Assembly: GCF_900105925.1 (NCBI RefSeq)
Contig: NZ_LT629791.1
Coordinates: 7,410,001-7,474,000, forward strand
Reading direction: 5' to 3'
Length of the DNA stretch: 64,000 nucleotides
From: Jiangella alkaliphila
Lineage (GTDB): Bacteria; Actinomycetota; Actinomycetes; Jiangellales; Jiangellaceae
In this document: one piece after another, positions 8,112-17,446 of the stretch
How positions within the stretch are numbered: position 1 is the stretch's first letter
How the letters are laid out: each line of letters begins with the position of its first letter
Position numbers and translations under genes: made by a program
Notes under the pieces: model-generated
Database searches by the model: none
What the model was told of the DNA's origin: nothing
What the model saw: the letters and a program-made list of their open reading frames with translations, nothing else

Positions 8112-9371
8112 GTGATGCGAGCAGACGGCGAGGCAGGGATGGCGGCGTACGGGGCTGACGGCGGTGCGCGGGGGACCGAGGTCAAGGTCACCACGTACCA
8201 AACCGGCAACGTCCCGGGGGTGTCCTATCGCGGCGGGGTGGCGCACAGCCCGCGCGACGACGAGCCCGCGCCGGCCGCGGCCGCGCCCGCCGGCACCAGC
8301 GTCATGCCGGCCGACCAGTACGGACCGGCCGACACCGACGGCGCCGGCGCACCACCCGCGTCGCCGCCCACCCGTCGTCGCCGCGACGGCGCCGAGCCAC
8401 CCGGCCGGCCGAAGAAGAAGCGCTCCGGCTTCGTCCGCTTCCTCCGCTGGTTCCTGGCGTTCTGGCTGGTCGTCATCGTCGCGCTCGTCGCGCTGGTCTG
8501 GTACGTGTGGGGCCGCATCGAGAAGGTCGACGCCATCCCGTCCGACCACGGCTCGGCGGTCTCCGACGGCCGGGTCTTCCTGCTGGTCGGCTCGGACAGC
8601 CGCGAGGACCTCTCCGACGAGGAGCAGAGCGAGCTGGGCACCGGCAGCACCGAGGGCCAGCGCACCGACACCATCATGCTGCTGCACGTGCCCGGCGGCG
8701 GCGCCCGCAACGCGCTCATCAGCCTCCCGCGCGACTCCGTCGTCGACATCCCCGGCCACGGCGAGAACCGCATCAATGCCGCGTTCGCGTTCGGCGGCGC
8801 GCCGCTGCTGGTCGAGACCATCGAAGGGGCCACCGGCGTCGCCATCGACGACTACGTGCAGATCGGCTTCGGCGGCTTCGCCGGCATCGTCGATGCCCTC
8901 GGCGGCGTCGAGATCTGCCTCGACGAGCCGGTCCAGGACGAGCAGGCGCACATCGACCTGCCGGCCGGCTGCCAGACGCTGCAGGGTCCCGACGCGCTCG
9001 GCTACGCCCGGGCCCGGCACTTCGACCCGACGTCCGACATCGGCCGGGTGCAGCGGCAGCGTGAGCTGATCTCCGCCATCTCCGACAAGGCGCTGTCCCC
9101 CGGCACGCTGGTCAACCCGATCGAGCTGACGCGGACGGCGCTGGCCGGCGGCGACGCGCTGGTGCTCGACAACGACACCGGCCCGATGGACATGTTCGCG
9201 TTCATTCGTGGCATCGGCTCGGTCTCCGGCGGCTCCGGCGACACCATCACCGTCCCCCTCGGCAACATCGGCAACACCGTCACCTGGGACCCGGAACTGT
9301 CCGGCGCGCTGTGGACTGCCCTGCAGAACGGTAGTGATATACCCTCCGAGGTCATTGACGCTCAACCGTAG
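8112..9371 (+). CDS. LytR-CpsA-Psr (LCP) family glycopolymer ligase
   Basis: The 419-residue protein has a Pro/Ala-rich cytoplasmic region of about 105 residues with a basic KKKR patch, one membrane anchor (about 110-133), and an extracellular LCP domain (FLLVGSDSRED near 155, RTDTIMLLHV, ISLPRDS, and YARARHFDPTSDIGRVQRQ, whose Arg residues bind the lipid pyrophosphate). This is the standard LCP layout. It would attach polymers to peptidoglycan. A leaderless GTG start, or ATG one codon later, fits the promoter at 8079-8106. The FkbM methyltransferase gene follows 21 bases on and may be co-transcribed. Confidence 0.9.
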   Translation: MMRADGEAGMAAYGADGGARGTEVKVTTYQTGNVPGVSYRGGVAHSPRDDEPAPAAAAPAGTSVMPADQYGPADTDGAGAPPASPPTRRRRDGAEPPGRPKKKRSGFVRFLRWFLAFWLVVIVALVALVWYVWGRIEKVDAIPSDHGSAVSDGRVFLLVGSDSREDLSDEEQSELGTGSTEGQRTDTIMLLHVPGGGARNALISLPRDSVVDIPGHGENRINAAFAFGGAPLLVETIEGATGVAIDDYVQIGFGGFAGIVDALGGVEICLDEPVQDEQAHIDLPAGCQTLQGPDALGYARARHFDPTSDIGRVQRQRELISAISDKALSPGTLVNPIELTRTALAGGDALVLDNDTGPMDMFAFIRGIGSVSGGSGDTITVPLGNIGNTVTWDPELSGALWTALQNGSDIPSEVIDAQP

Positions 9372-9392
9372 GCAGCGTGCAATTCGGAGGGC

Positions 9393-10982
9393 ATGATGCT
9401 GATCAGCGACTTTCTGACGTCGCAAGCACCCTGTCACAACGACCTTGCCTGGACAGGATCGCCGCTGCCGACGCATCCGGCACTGGCGGGGCTTCCGGTC
9501 GCCGGCGTGGACAAGCGCCGGCCCGTTCAGGTGTCCATCGTCCTCACAGCCGACCTACCCGATGGCCTGGACCACCTGGATGACGTCACCGTCGGCGACC
9601 GCGCGGTGCTACTCATCGACGCGCTCCCCGTCGAACCGGCCATCCACATGCTCAGGACCGCGCTGACCAAGCGCGGCTTCGAGATCCTGCACGCCGTCTA
9701 CCTCGACGACGCCATCGACATCCAGGCCGTCGGCGGGCTGGCGGTCCTGCGGGTCGGCACCTCAGGCGACGCCGGCCTCACCAGGGCGAACCTCGACGCG
9801 GTCACCGTCGATGGCCAACCCAACTGGGAACGCGCACGGGCCGCCTTCGGGAAAATGGCCGCGCAGTACGAGTCCACGCTCGAGGCGCTGCACGACGTCC
9901 AGGCCGAGCTGCGGTCCGCGGAGGCGCACCGCCGAACCGCCGAGGCCAGGCTCGAGAACACCCTCTCGTCCACGACGATGCGCGTCGGGCAGGCGGCCGT
10001 CGCGGTCGGACGGCACCCGGTCCGCGGTGCCCGCCGCGCGGCGGGCATCCTCCGCGACGCCTGGCGGTCGCACCGTGCGCCCGCACCCCGGCGCACCACG
10101 CGGCCGGCCGTGCGGACCGCGGCGGACGGCCCTCCGCGCATGAACTTCTACGTGCCGATGCCGGTCCCGCCCGGCCCCGACCGCGGCCAGCCGCGGGAGC
10201 TGCACATCACCGTCCCGAACACCTACCTGGTCGCCCGGCATTTGTTGAAGAACGGCATCGGGGGCTACGAGCCCTCGACGATCGCCTGGTACCTCGCGCT
10301 CTGCGATACCGCGCCCGCCGGCGCCGTCTGGGATGTCGGCGCCAACCTCGGCCCCTACGCCCTGCTCGCCCGCGCATATTCCGACCGCGACATCGTCGCG
10401 TTCGAGCCGACGCCGGATCTCGCGCACTGGGCGCGGCATCTGTCAGAGATCAACGACCTGCCCTACCGGCTGGAGCAGATCGCCGCCGGCGAGACCGCCG
10501 GCACCGCCACCTTCTACTTGTCCGAGAGCAGCGACTCGTCCAACTCGCTTGCCGAAGGCTTCAGGGTCTCCAAGCGGCAGCTCGACGTGCTCGTCGAGCC
10601 CCTCGACCGGTATGCGCGGCGCACCGGCTCAGTGCCCGCGGTGATGAAGGTGGACACAGAGACCACCGAGCACCACGTGCTGCGCGGCGCCCGTGACGTT
10701 CTCGCCGAGCACCGGCCGTGGATCGTCTGCGAGGTGCTGTCCGGCCGGGCACCCGAGCAGCCGCTCACCGAGCTGCTCGGAGACCTGGGGTACCACTTCT
10801 TCCACCTCAACGGTTCCGACCCGCTGCCCGAGAAGGATGTCATCAAGGGTGACCCGACCTACGAGCACATGAACTACCTATTCGCCCCCGGCCCGATCGA
10901 CGATGAGCTGGCCGCCGCGGCCCGGGGCTGGCAAGCGGCATTGGAGGCGACACCACGCCCCCGTCAGCCGCGCCGCCGCTGA
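9393..10982 (+). CDS. FkbM-family methyltransferase with N-terminal extra domain
   Basis: The 529-residue protein has its FkbM methyltransferase domain only in the second half: VWDVGANLGPYALLARA (SAM-binding loop, near 312), VAFEPTPDLA, LDRYARR, MKVDTETTEHHVLRGA and WIVCEVL. The first 190 residues are another alpha/beta domain (TVGDRAVLLIDALP, FEILHAVYLDD) that recalls the end of a class I methyltransferase or a glycosyltransferase Rossmann unit, followed by a predicted coiled coil (about 145-190) and a basic linker. FkbM domains O-methylate sugars or polyketides. Next to LCP and UDP-glucose dehydrogenase genes, methylation of an envelope glycan is the likely job. GGAGG precedes the ATG. Confidence 0.8.
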   Translation: MMLISDFLTSQAPCHNDLAWTGSPLPTHPALAGLPVAGVDKRRPVQVSIVLTADLPDGLDHLDDVTVGDRAVLLIDALPVEPAIHMLRTALTKRGFEILHAVYLDDAIDIQAVGGLAVLRVGTSGDAGLTRANLDAVTVDGQPNWERARAAFGKMAAQYESTLEALHDVQAELRSAEAHRRTAEARLENTLSSTTMRVGQAAVAVGRHPVRGARRAAGILRDAWRSHRAPAPRRTTRPAVRTAADGPPRMNFYVPMPVPPGPDRGQPRELHITVPNTYLVARHLLKNGIGGYEPSTIAWYLALCDTAPAGAVWDVGANLGPYALLARAYSDRDIVAFEPTPDLAHWARHLSEINDLPYRLEQIAAGETAGTATFYLSESSDSSNSLAEGFRVSKRQLDVLVEPLDRYARRTGSVPAVMKVDTETTEHHVLRGARDVLAEHRPWIVCEVLSGRAPEQPLTELLGDLGYHFFHLNGSDPLPEKDVIKGDPTYEHMNYLFAPGPIDDELAAAARGWQAALEATPRPRQPRRR

Positions 10983-10986
10983 TCGG

Positions 10987-12303
10987 TCAGGGGCGGCCGA
11001 GACCCCGGTACGTCCAGCCGGCGGCCCGCCACGCGTCGGCGTCCAGGCAGTTGCGGCCGTCGACCACCACGGGGGTCTCGACGATGCCGGCCAACTCGGC
11101 GGGGTCGAGCTCGCGGAACTCCTGCCACTCGGTGAGGTGCAGGACGACGCTGGCGTCGCGGCACGCCTCCATGGCGGACTCGGCGTAGGGCAGCGTCGGG
11201 AAGACCTTGCGGGCGTTGGCGATGGCCTTCGGGTCGTAGACCGACACCCGGGCGCCCTGCAGGTGCAGCTGCCCGGCGATGTTCAGCGCGGGCGAGTCGC
11301 GGACGTCGTCGGAGTGCGGCTTGAACGCCGCGCCCAGCACCGCGATGCGCCGGTTGGCGACGCTGCCGCCGACCAGCTCGCGGGTGAGGTCAACGACGTA
11401 CTGGCGGCGGCGCAGGTTGATGGCGTCGACCTCGGCGAGGAAGGCCAGCGAGTGCGACGCGCCCAGCTCACCGGCGCGGGCCATGAACGCACGGATGTCC
11501 TTGGGCAGGCAGCCGCCGCCGAACCCGATGCCGGAGTTCAGGTACTTGCGGCCGATGCGGGCGTCGTGCCCGATGGCGTCGGCCAGCTTGGTGACGTCGG
11601 CGCCGGCCACCTCGGCGATCTCGGCCATCGCGTTGATGAAGGAGATCTTCGTCGCCAGGAACGCGTTGGCGGACACCTTGACCAGCTCGGCCGTCGGGAG
11701 GTCGGTGACGATGACCGGGGTGTCGTCGTCGATGGCGCGCGCGTAGACCCCGCGCAGCCGCCGCTCCGCGTCGCCGGACGTCACGCCGAAGACCAGGCGG
11801 TCGGGGCGGAGTGTGTCCTCGACGGCGTACCCCTCGCGCAGGAACTCCGGGTTCCACGCCAGCTCCGCGCCGGCCCCGACGGGCGCCGTCTTGGCCAGCC
11901 GGTCGGCCATCGCCGCGGCGGTGCCCACCGGCACCGTCGACTTCCCCACCACCAGGCACTCGCTGCCGAGGTGCGGCGCGAGGGAGTCGATGGCCGCCTC
12001 GACGTAGCGCATGTCGGCGGCCAGGCCGTCGCGGCGCTGCGGGGTGCCGACGCAGACGAAGTGGACGTCGGCGCCGGCGACCGCGGCGAAGTCGGTCGTG
12101 AACGTCAGGCGGCCGGTGGCGGAGTGCTTGGCCAGCAGCTCGTCCAGCCCGGGCTCGTAGAACGGCGCCTCGCCGCGGGCCAGCGCCGCCACCTTGTCCG
12201 CGTCGACGTCGACGCCGACGACCGTGTAGCCCAGCTCGGCCATGCCGACCGCGTGGACGGCGCCCAGGTAGCCGGTGCCGATGACGGAGATGCGCAAGGT
12301 CAC
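10987..12303 (-). CDS. UDP-glucose 6-dehydrogenase
   Basis: The 438-residue protein has the NAD-binding start RISVIGTGYLG, the KSTVPVGT and NPEFLREG motifs, and the catalytic Cys in GFGGGCLPKD (Cys265). Length and order match UDP-glucose/GDP-mannose dehydrogenases. It oxidises UDP-glucose twice to UDP-glucuronate with NAD+, feeding acidic polysaccharides. The frame offers GTG (12303) or TTG (12297); GTG was taken. It converges with the FkbM gene with four bases between them, so terminators must overlap coding sequence. Confidence 0.92.
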   Translation of the reverse strand: MTLRISVIGTGYLGAVHAVGMAELGYTVVGVDVDADKVAALARGEAPFYEPGLDELLAKHSATGRLTFTTDFAAVAGADVHFVCVGTPQRRDGLAADMRYVEAAIDSLAPHLGSECLVVGKSTVPVGTAAAMADRLAKTAPVGAGAELAWNPEFLREGYAVEDTLRPDRLVFGVTSGDAERRLRGVYARAIDDDTPVIVTDLPTAELVKVSANAFLATKISFINAMAEIAEVAGADVTKLADAIGHDARIGRKYLNSGIGFGGGCLPKDIRAFMARAGELGASHSLAFLAEVDAINLRRRQYVVDLTRELVGGSVANRRIAVLGAAFKPHSDDVRDSPALNIAGQLHLQGARVSVYDPKAIANARKVFPTLPYAESAMEACRDASVVLHLTEWQEFRELDPAELAGIVETPVVVDGRNCLDADAWRAAGWTYRGLGRP

Positions 12304-12392
12304 GATCAGTCCCAACCCGTGAAGCCCGATTGACGGGGTCGAGGTTACAAGTCCGCGGGCGGGGCCGCCATGCCGCACTTGCGGTGCCGACC

Positions 12393-12406
12393 CTACTCGC
12401 GAGTAG
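12393..12406. promoter_or_regulatory. 14-bp perfect palindrome upstream of the acyl-CoA dehydrogenase gene
   Basis: CTACTCGCGAGTAG is a perfect palindrome ending ten bases before the ATG of the dehydrogenase gene. This is the place and size of a TetR-type operator. No regulator gene is adjacent, so the protein that binds it is unknown. Confidence 0.5.
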
Positions 12407-12415
12407 CATCGGAGC

Positions 12416-13585
12416 ATGGATGCCGACTTCGATCTGTACCGGCTCAGCGACGAGCACGAGGCGATCCGGTTAGCGGTGCGCGAGCTGTGTACCGACAAGG
12501 TGGCGCCGCACGCCGCCGAGGCTGACGAGACCAGCACGTTCCCGCAGGCCTCGTACGACGCGCTGCGCTCGGCCGACTTCCACGCGCCGCACATCCCGGA
12601 GGAGTACGGCGGCGCCGGCGCCGACGCGCTGGCCACCTGCATCGTCATCGAGGAGATCGCCCGCGCCTGCGCGTCGTCCTCGCTCATCCCGGCGGTCAAC
12701 AAGCTGGGCACGATGCCGCTGCTGCTGGCCGCCTCTCCCGCGGTCAAGGAGAAGTACCTGCCGCCGGTCGCCGCCGGCGAGGCGATGTTCTCCTACGGCC
12801 TGTCCGAACGCGAGGCCGGCTCGGACACCGCGTCGATGAAGACCCGCGCCGTCCCCGACGGCGACGGCTGGGTGCTGTCCGGGCAGAAGTCGTGGATCAC
12901 CAACGCCGGGGTGTCGCAGTACTACACCGTCATGGCCGTCACCGACCCCTCCGCGGGCTCGCGGGGCATCTCCTCGTTCGTCGTCGAGGCGTCCGACGAG
13001 GGGTTCTCCGTCGGGGCGCTGGAGCGCAAGCTCGGCATCAAGGGCTCGCCGACGCGCGAGCTGCTGTTTGACAAGTGCCGGATCCCGTCCGACCGCCTGG
13101 TCGGCGACCTCGGGCAGGGCCTGAAGATCGCGCTGCGCACGCTGGACCACACCCGCGTCACCATCGGCGCCCAGGCGGTCGGCATCGCCGCCGGCGCGGT
13201 CGCCGCCGCCACCGCGTACGTCCAGGAACGCCAGCAGTTCGGCCGCCCGATCTCGGACTTCCAGGGCGTCCAGTTCATGCTCGCCGACATGGCCATGAAG
13301 ACCGAGGCTGCGCGTCAGATGGTCTACCGCGCCGCTGCCGCCTCCGAGCGGGACGAGAGTTCGCTGGGCTTCCTCGGCGCCGCCGCCAAGTGCTTCGCCT
13401 CCGACGTCGCCATGTCCGTGACGACCGACGCGGTGCAGTTGTTCGGCGGGTACGGCTACACGCGCGACTACCCGGTGGAACGCATGATGCGCGACGCGAA
13501 GATCACCCAGATCTACGAGGGCACCAACCAGATCCAGCGCATGGTCATGGCCCGCCAACTCCTCAAAGGAATTGTGAGCTTCTGA
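12416..13585 (+). CDS. Acyl-CoA dehydrogenase (FAD)
   Basis: The 389-residue protein shows the whole family pattern: [19 protein letters not shown] (FAD/substrate site), [21 protein letters not shown] and the C-terminal [22 protein letters not shown], in which Glu368 is the catalytic base of the short/medium-chain class. It oxidises acyl-CoA to enoyl-CoA and passes electrons to ETF. The last residues, KGIVSF, belong to the part of the gene that is repeated at 17756-17835, where the tail reads KGTLAF. An integrative element therefore seems to have supplied one of these two 3' ends without breaking the frame. Confidence 0.92.
   Translation: MDADFDLYRLSDEHEAIRLAVRELCTDKVAPHAAEADETSTFPQASYDALRSADFHAPHIPEEYGGAGADALATCIVIEEIARACASSSLIPAVNKLGTMPLLLAASPAVKEKYLPPVAAGEAMFSYGLSEREAGSDTASMKTRAVPDGDGWVLSGQKSWITNAGVSQYYTVMAVTDPSAGSRGISSFVVEASDEGFSVGALERKLGIKGSPTRELLFDKCRIPSDRLVGDLGQGLKIALRTLDHTRVTIGAQAVGIAAGAVAAATAYVQERQQFGRPISDFQGVQFMLADMAMKTEAARQMVYRAAAASERDESSLGFLGAAAKCFASDVAMSVTTDAVQLFGGYGYTRDYPVERMMRDAKITQIYEGTNQIQRMVMARQLLKGIVSF
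13504..13557 (+). repeat. Attachment-site repeat, copy 1 (3' end of acyl-CoA dehydrogenase gene)
   Basis: These 54 bases match 17756-17809 with a single mismatch (13519 versus 17771), including 38 consecutive identical bases from 13520. Weaker similarity continues through both stop codons. Each copy is followed within 60 bases by remains of a tyrosine integrase on the minus strand, as at an att site used by an integrative element. The repeat covers the codons around the catalytic Glu, so an incoming element keeps the enzyme intact. Confidence 0.75.
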
Positions 13586-13641
13586 CCAGGTCAGACACGA
13601 CATGCCACTCTGCATGCGACGCTGGAGCATGTTCGCCGTGA

Positions 13642-13791
13642 TCATGCTGTCGCGGCCTGTTCCGTCCCTGTTCCGTGAGAAACCGGCCGCGGCCGGAACA
13701 TCCTGCCGTCGATCGCGGCCCGCGCGCGCTCGTGCGACGACGGCAGCATGTGCGCGTAGACCCGGAGCGTGAACCCCGGATCGCTGTGCCC
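13642..13791 (-). pseudogene. Tyrosine integrase, C-terminal remnant
   Basis: Only the last 49 residues of an integrase remain. They begin GHSDPGFTLRVYAHMLPSS, which holds the catalytic Tyr box of tyrosine recombinases, and end HGTGTEQAATA. The rest has been replaced by the enolase-superfamily fragment on the other strand. Its position, 57 bases after the att repeat and reading towards it, is the usual place for the integrase of an actinomycete integrative element. Confidence 0.75.
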
Positions 13792-13800
13792 GGGCGGGCC

Positions 13801-14637
13801 GGCGCCGTCCACATGGCGCTCGCGATGGTCGACATCGCCCTCTGGGACCTCGCCGCCCAGCGGGCCGGCGTCCCGCTCTGGCGGCTGCTCGGCGGCACTC
13901 CGGACCCCGTCGAGGCCTACAACACCGACGGCGGCTGGCTCAACGTCCCCGCCGACGAGCTCATCCGCAGCCTGACCTCGCTGCTGGACCAGGGCTGGCG
14001 CCGGGTGAAGGTCAAGGTCGGAACCCCCGACTGGCGCGACGACGCCCGCCGCCTGCGCGCCGTCCGCGCCGCCCTCGGCGACGACGTGACCCTCATGTGC
14101 GACGCCAACCAGCGCTGGGACCTTTCCACCGCCAACCGCATCATGCCCGTGCTCGAAGAGACCCAGATGGACTGGGTCGAGGAGCCCTTGCACGCCGACG
14201 ACCTCGACGGCCACGTCGCACTGCAGCGCTCCACCAACCTTGACATCGCCGCCGGCGAGAGCATCTACAGCTACCAGCAGTTCAGCGGCTTCATCGCACA
14301 TGACGCCATCCGCGTCGTCCAGCCAGACGCCACCCGCCTCGGCGGCGTCACCGAATGGCTGCAGGTCGCAAGTCTCGCGTCCGGCCGCGGCCTGCGCGTC
14401 AGCCCGCACGCCGGCGACATGATGCAGCTCCACCAGCACCTCGTCGGCGTCGGCCTGTCCGCCGTCCCGCCACTCGTCGAGTTCATCCCTTGGACCCAGG
14501 ACGCCTACGTCGAACGCAGCATCGTCCGGGAGGGCTACCTCGAACGTCCGCAAGCCCCCGGCGCCTCCACCGCCATCCACCTCGACGCCCGCCGCAACTG
14601 GCAGATCCGCGGCGTCGGGGCCTTACGCCGCGAATAG
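13801..14637 (+). pseudogene. Enolase-superfamily (mandelate racemase-like) gene, 5' truncated
   Basis: From about 13801 the frame gives MALAMVDIALWDLAAQRAG and then a complete barrel: VKVKVG (catalytic Lys pair), CDANQRW (metal Asp), WVEEPL and AAGESIYS (metal acids), and SPHAGDMMQLH (His). The roughly 120-residue N-terminal capping domain that closes the active site is absent, since the sequence joins an integrase remnant on the opposite strand at about 13795. The frame is otherwise open, so the truncation came from a rearrangement. A sugar-acid dehydratase origin is plausible. The product is unlikely to be active. Confidence 0.75.
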
Positions 14638-14770
14638 CGGTTCGCGGGCGTAAGTCACCCGTGCCGACCTGGCCACCACTTGGTCAGGCAGGGGCGGCGC
14701 AGCTTGTAGGCCGTCATTCGTGATGCGGATGTACCGTCACTGTCGGTGGCGACCGGCGACGCCGTGCTTA
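14638..14770. other. Non-coding stretch between the enolase-like fragment and the insertion sequence
   Basis: I see no gene, hairpin with T-run or repeat here beyond the inverted repeat that begins at 14771. Confidence 0.5.
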
Positions 14771-14785
14771 GCCTCGATCCGTGGA
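14771..14785 (+). repeat. Left terminal inverted repeat of the IS1380-type element
   Basis: GCCTCGATCCGTGGA is the exact reverse complement of 16431-16445. The bases just outside are TTA on both sides. Confidence 0.85.
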
Positions 14786-14918
14786 AGGGCTATCGGGTGA
14801 TCTTCGCTCCTGACTGTTGATCTTGATCGGGGTCGTGGGCAGGGCTGGTCGGCTGGTCTGCCCAGCTCTTCCACGTGTCGGTGTCCGGTCGGGGCCCGGT
14901 GCGGGCGGTGGTCGACGG

Positions 14919-16325
14919 TCAGGCCGCCGCGGCGGGTGGCCCGGTGGCGAGCACGTGGTTCCAGAGGCGGGTCCACTGCTGGGCCCAGGGCCAGTGCGTG
15001 GGCAGGTGCAACACGCGGCGGCGTTGCGGGCGGGCCAGCCGGGCGGGCACGGTGACGATCTGTCGGCGCAGTGTCGCGCCGCGCGCGACGGCATGCCGCG
15101 GACTGGTCAGGGTGCCGGCGGCGCGGAGCAGGTTGTGGGTCATCGCGGCGCAGGTCGCCCAGGCGGCGTTCGCGGCGAACCGGCCAGACGGCAGGTGGGC
15201 CAGCGGCCCGTCGATGAGGTCGGCGAACACGGTCTCGATGATCGCGTGCGCGCGGTGGGTGATGTCCGCGTCGGCGGTCGGTTCGGTGTTGTCGGTGAAG
15301 AACGGGTGGTGCCGCCAGACCGGGAACAGTTCATCGGTCTTGGCGCGGTCGCGGACCCGGCGCACGATCAGCCGGGCGGTGACCTGGTGCTTCTTGGCCT
15401 TGGAGCCGAACGCGGTGAACGGTACTTCGGCGACGTGGGCGTCGGAGATCAACTGCCCGGTGTCCGGGTCGACGACCGCGCCGGGGTAGTGCACCGGTGT
15501 CCACGCGTCGGCGGGGATGGTCGCGATCGCCCTGCTCACCGCACGGTTCTTGGTCAGCGCCACGGAGAACCGGGCCCCCGCCCTCACGCAGGCGCCGACG
15601 ACGACGCTGTTGCCGTAGGCCGAATCACCGCGGACCAGGATCTCACCCGCCGCGCCGGCGGCGCGGGCGGTCCGGATCGCCTCGGCGACCATCGTCGCCG
15701 CGCCCTTCCCGGAACCGGCCCGCCCGGCCCGTAGCCGGATCCCGGCCACCACCGGCGCACCGTGCTCGGTACTGATGCTGGTGGCCAGCGGCGACAGGCC
15801 CTTGCGGAGCACCTGCCGCCCGGCGATCTTGGTGTGCCCGAAGCTGGCGCCCTGCTTGGCGTGCCCGTAGACCGGGCGCAGCAGCGAATCGATGTCGACG
15901 AACGCCCGAGTCCCGATCCCGGGCAACAGCCCCGTCGTCGTGACGAGGCCGACCAGATGCGCCCGCGCGACCGAGGCCAACTGCAGGGCATGGCCATGGG
16001 TGAACTCCCGCAGGAACTGCCCCAGCGTGGCCGGCGCATACACGCCGCCGAACAACCGGCCCATCCCGCCGGAACGGACCACGTCCAGATCGTCGATGCA
16101 GTCCGCGCCGGCAGCCATCCCCGCCACGATCGAGGTGATCTTGCCCGCCGGGTTCACGCCGGCCGACTTCACCCTCACCGAGCCGACCGCGACCTTGGAC
16201 GAGATCAGCTCGGACAGGCCAGCCTGCTCGGCCAAGGCCATCACCGGCACCAGCCCCGCGCACGACACGAGATTCTCGTCATCGAACCTCGGCATCGCCT
16301 TCGACCAGACGTGAGATAGTCGCAC
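14919..16325 (-). CDS. IS1380-family DDE transposase
   Basis: The 468-residue protein reads FDDENLVSCAGLVPVMALAEQAGL near its start, the signature opening of IS1380 transposases. It continues with FVDIDS (first catalytic Asp), ILVRGDSAYGN (second Asp) and HRAHAIIETVFADLIDGPLAHLPSG (the Glu-containing C-terminal block). It cuts and joins DNA at the element ends. The start is GTG at 16325, inside the right end of the element. No frameshift or internal stop is present. Confidence 0.88.
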   Translation of the reverse strand: MRLSHVWSKAMPRFDDENLVSCAGLVPVMALAEQAGLSELISSKVAVGSVRVKSAGVNPAGKITSIVAGMAAGADCIDDLDVVRSGGMGRLFGGVYAPATLGQFLREFTHGHALQLASVARAHLVGLVTTTGLLPGIGTRAFVDIDSLLRPVYGHAKQGASFGHTKIAGRQVLRKGLSPLATSISTEHGAPVVAGIRLRAGRAGSGKGAATMVAEAIRTARAAGAAGEILVRGDSAYGNSVVVGACVRAGARFSVALTKNRAVSRAIATIPADAWTPVHYPGAVVDPDTGQLISDAHVAEVPFTAFGSKAKKHQVTARLIVRRVRDRAKTDELFPVWRHHPFFTDNTEPTADADITHRAHAIIETVFADLIDGPLAHLPSGRFAANAAWATCAAMTHNLLRAAGTLTSPRHAVARGATLRRQIVTVPARLARPQRRRVLHLPTHWPWAQQWTRLWNHVLATGPPAAAA

Positions 16326-16430
16326 CGAGAGTGCCTTCCGCAGCAGTGGCGATCAGGACCTAGACAATCCAGATCCTCCCTGCACAGAAGGCACTTTCTT
16401 CGTCACCACACCGAACGACCAGCCAGCCAG

Positions 16431-16445
16431 TCCACGGATCGAGGC
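16431..16445 (-). repeat. Right terminal inverted repeat of the IS1380-type element
   Basis: This is the exact reverse complement of 14771-14785, 106 bases upstream of the transposase start. Confidence 0.85.
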
Positions 16446-16621
16446 TTAGGCAGTTGGCCGTGATCCTCGAGCGGCGGAGGGCACCCCGCACAATTCGGTT
16501 GCGCGCCAGATCCGCGGGTAGCTACGCTCACCGCGTGATGTGATCTCCAGCGCGGTGCCCTGGCCCGCGCACCGTCGAGCACGTACTCCCGCCCGCCGTT
16601 CCCGACTGCGGGCACCTCGAC

Positions 16622-17446
16622 ATGGAAGCGACCATCACCATCGTGAACGACATCGTCTTCGCCTCGCCCGACAACACGCCGCCCGTGCTGGGCCCGAGCG
16701 CGCACGCCACCTTCACCGCCTTCGTGGAACGCGCCACCGCGGAGCCGGCCGTAGCCGGCCTGGTCCTGTCCGGCTCCATGGCCCGTGAAGGAATGGCCAC
16801 CGCGCACTCGGACTACGACCTGTACGTGATCCTCGAGGACGGGGCATCCACGGATCTGACCGGCCTCGACGGGTTCCGTTCGGCGCATCTGGACCTGGCC
16901 GTCGGCCCTCTGTCCGAATGGCACACCCATGCGCTCTCCGGGGACATGACGGACTGGAACCGCTACTCCTTCGTCGGCGCCCAGGTCGTGCTCGACCGCC
17001 GCGGCGGAGAAATCACCAACCTGGTGGAGCGGAAGGCGTCACTCAGCCCCCAGGAGGCGGACGAGAAGATCGGCCAGTACCTCGACGCCTACGTCAACTC
17101 CATGTACCGGTCGCTCAAGAGCCACCGCGACGGCCGCCTCTTCGCCGCGCGCCTGGACGCCGCCGGATCGATCCCCTTCCTGCTCAACGTCATCTTCGCG
17201 CTCCACCACCGGGTATGCCCGTATAACAAGTACCTGCAATGGGACCTTGAAACACACCCGCTCGGCACGCCGCAGTGGGATGCCCGGCACCTCATCCCCC
17301 AGCTCGATGCGATCCTCACGACCGGCGATGCCACCACACAGCAGGCGATCTTCGCCCACGTGGAAGCCGCAGCACGTGCAGCCGGACACGGCGCCAACCT
17401 CGACGCCTGGGGCGCCGACCTGGACCAGCTGAGACCGCGTAGATAA
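16622..17446 (+). CDS. Nucleotidyltransferase-fold protein (possible aminoglycoside-type or MNT-type enzyme)
   Basis: The 274-residue protein contains GSMAREGMATAHSDYDLYV near residue 52, the GS...DxD signature of polymerase-beta-type nucleotidyltransferases, with both metal Asp residues kept. The C-terminal half is helical (VERKASLSPQEADEKIGQYLDAYV) and recalls the substrate-binding part of aminoglycoside adenylyltransferases and related family members. It probably moves a nucleotide to a small molecule or protein. No resistance claim can be made from sequence. The gene sits between the IS1380 element and the second att repeat, so it is likely cargo of the lost integrative element. Confidence 0.65.
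   Translation: MEATITIVNDIVFASPDNTPPVLGPSAHATFTAFVERATAEPAVAGLVLSGSMAREGMATAHSDYDLYVILEDGASTDLTGLDGFRSAHLDLAVGPLSEWHTHALSGDMTDWNRYSFVGAQVVLDRRGGEITNLVERKASLSPQEADEKIGQYLDAYVNSMYRSLKSHRDGRLFAARLDAAGSIPFLLNVIFALHHRVCPYNKYLQWDLETHPLGTPQWDARHLIPQLDAILTTGDATTQQAIFAHVEAAARAAGHGANLDAWGADLDQLRPRR

Larger units (their letters stand above)
14771..16445 (-). mobile_element. IS1380-family insertion sequence, apparently complete
   Basis: The left end GCCTCGATCCGTGGA (14771-14785) and the right end TCCACGGATCGAGGC (16431-16445) are perfect 15-base inverted repeats. Each is flanked on the outside by TTA, a possible short target duplication. The 1675-bp length and single transposase ORF are normal for the family. 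The transposase frame is intact, so the element may still be able to move. It lies inside the eroded integrative-element region. Confidence 0.82.

Noticed and set aside
16622-17446. Calling the nucleotidyltransferase an aminoglycoside resistance gene
   Set aside because: Only the general GS...DxD fold signature is seen; the substrate-binding part is not specific enough.
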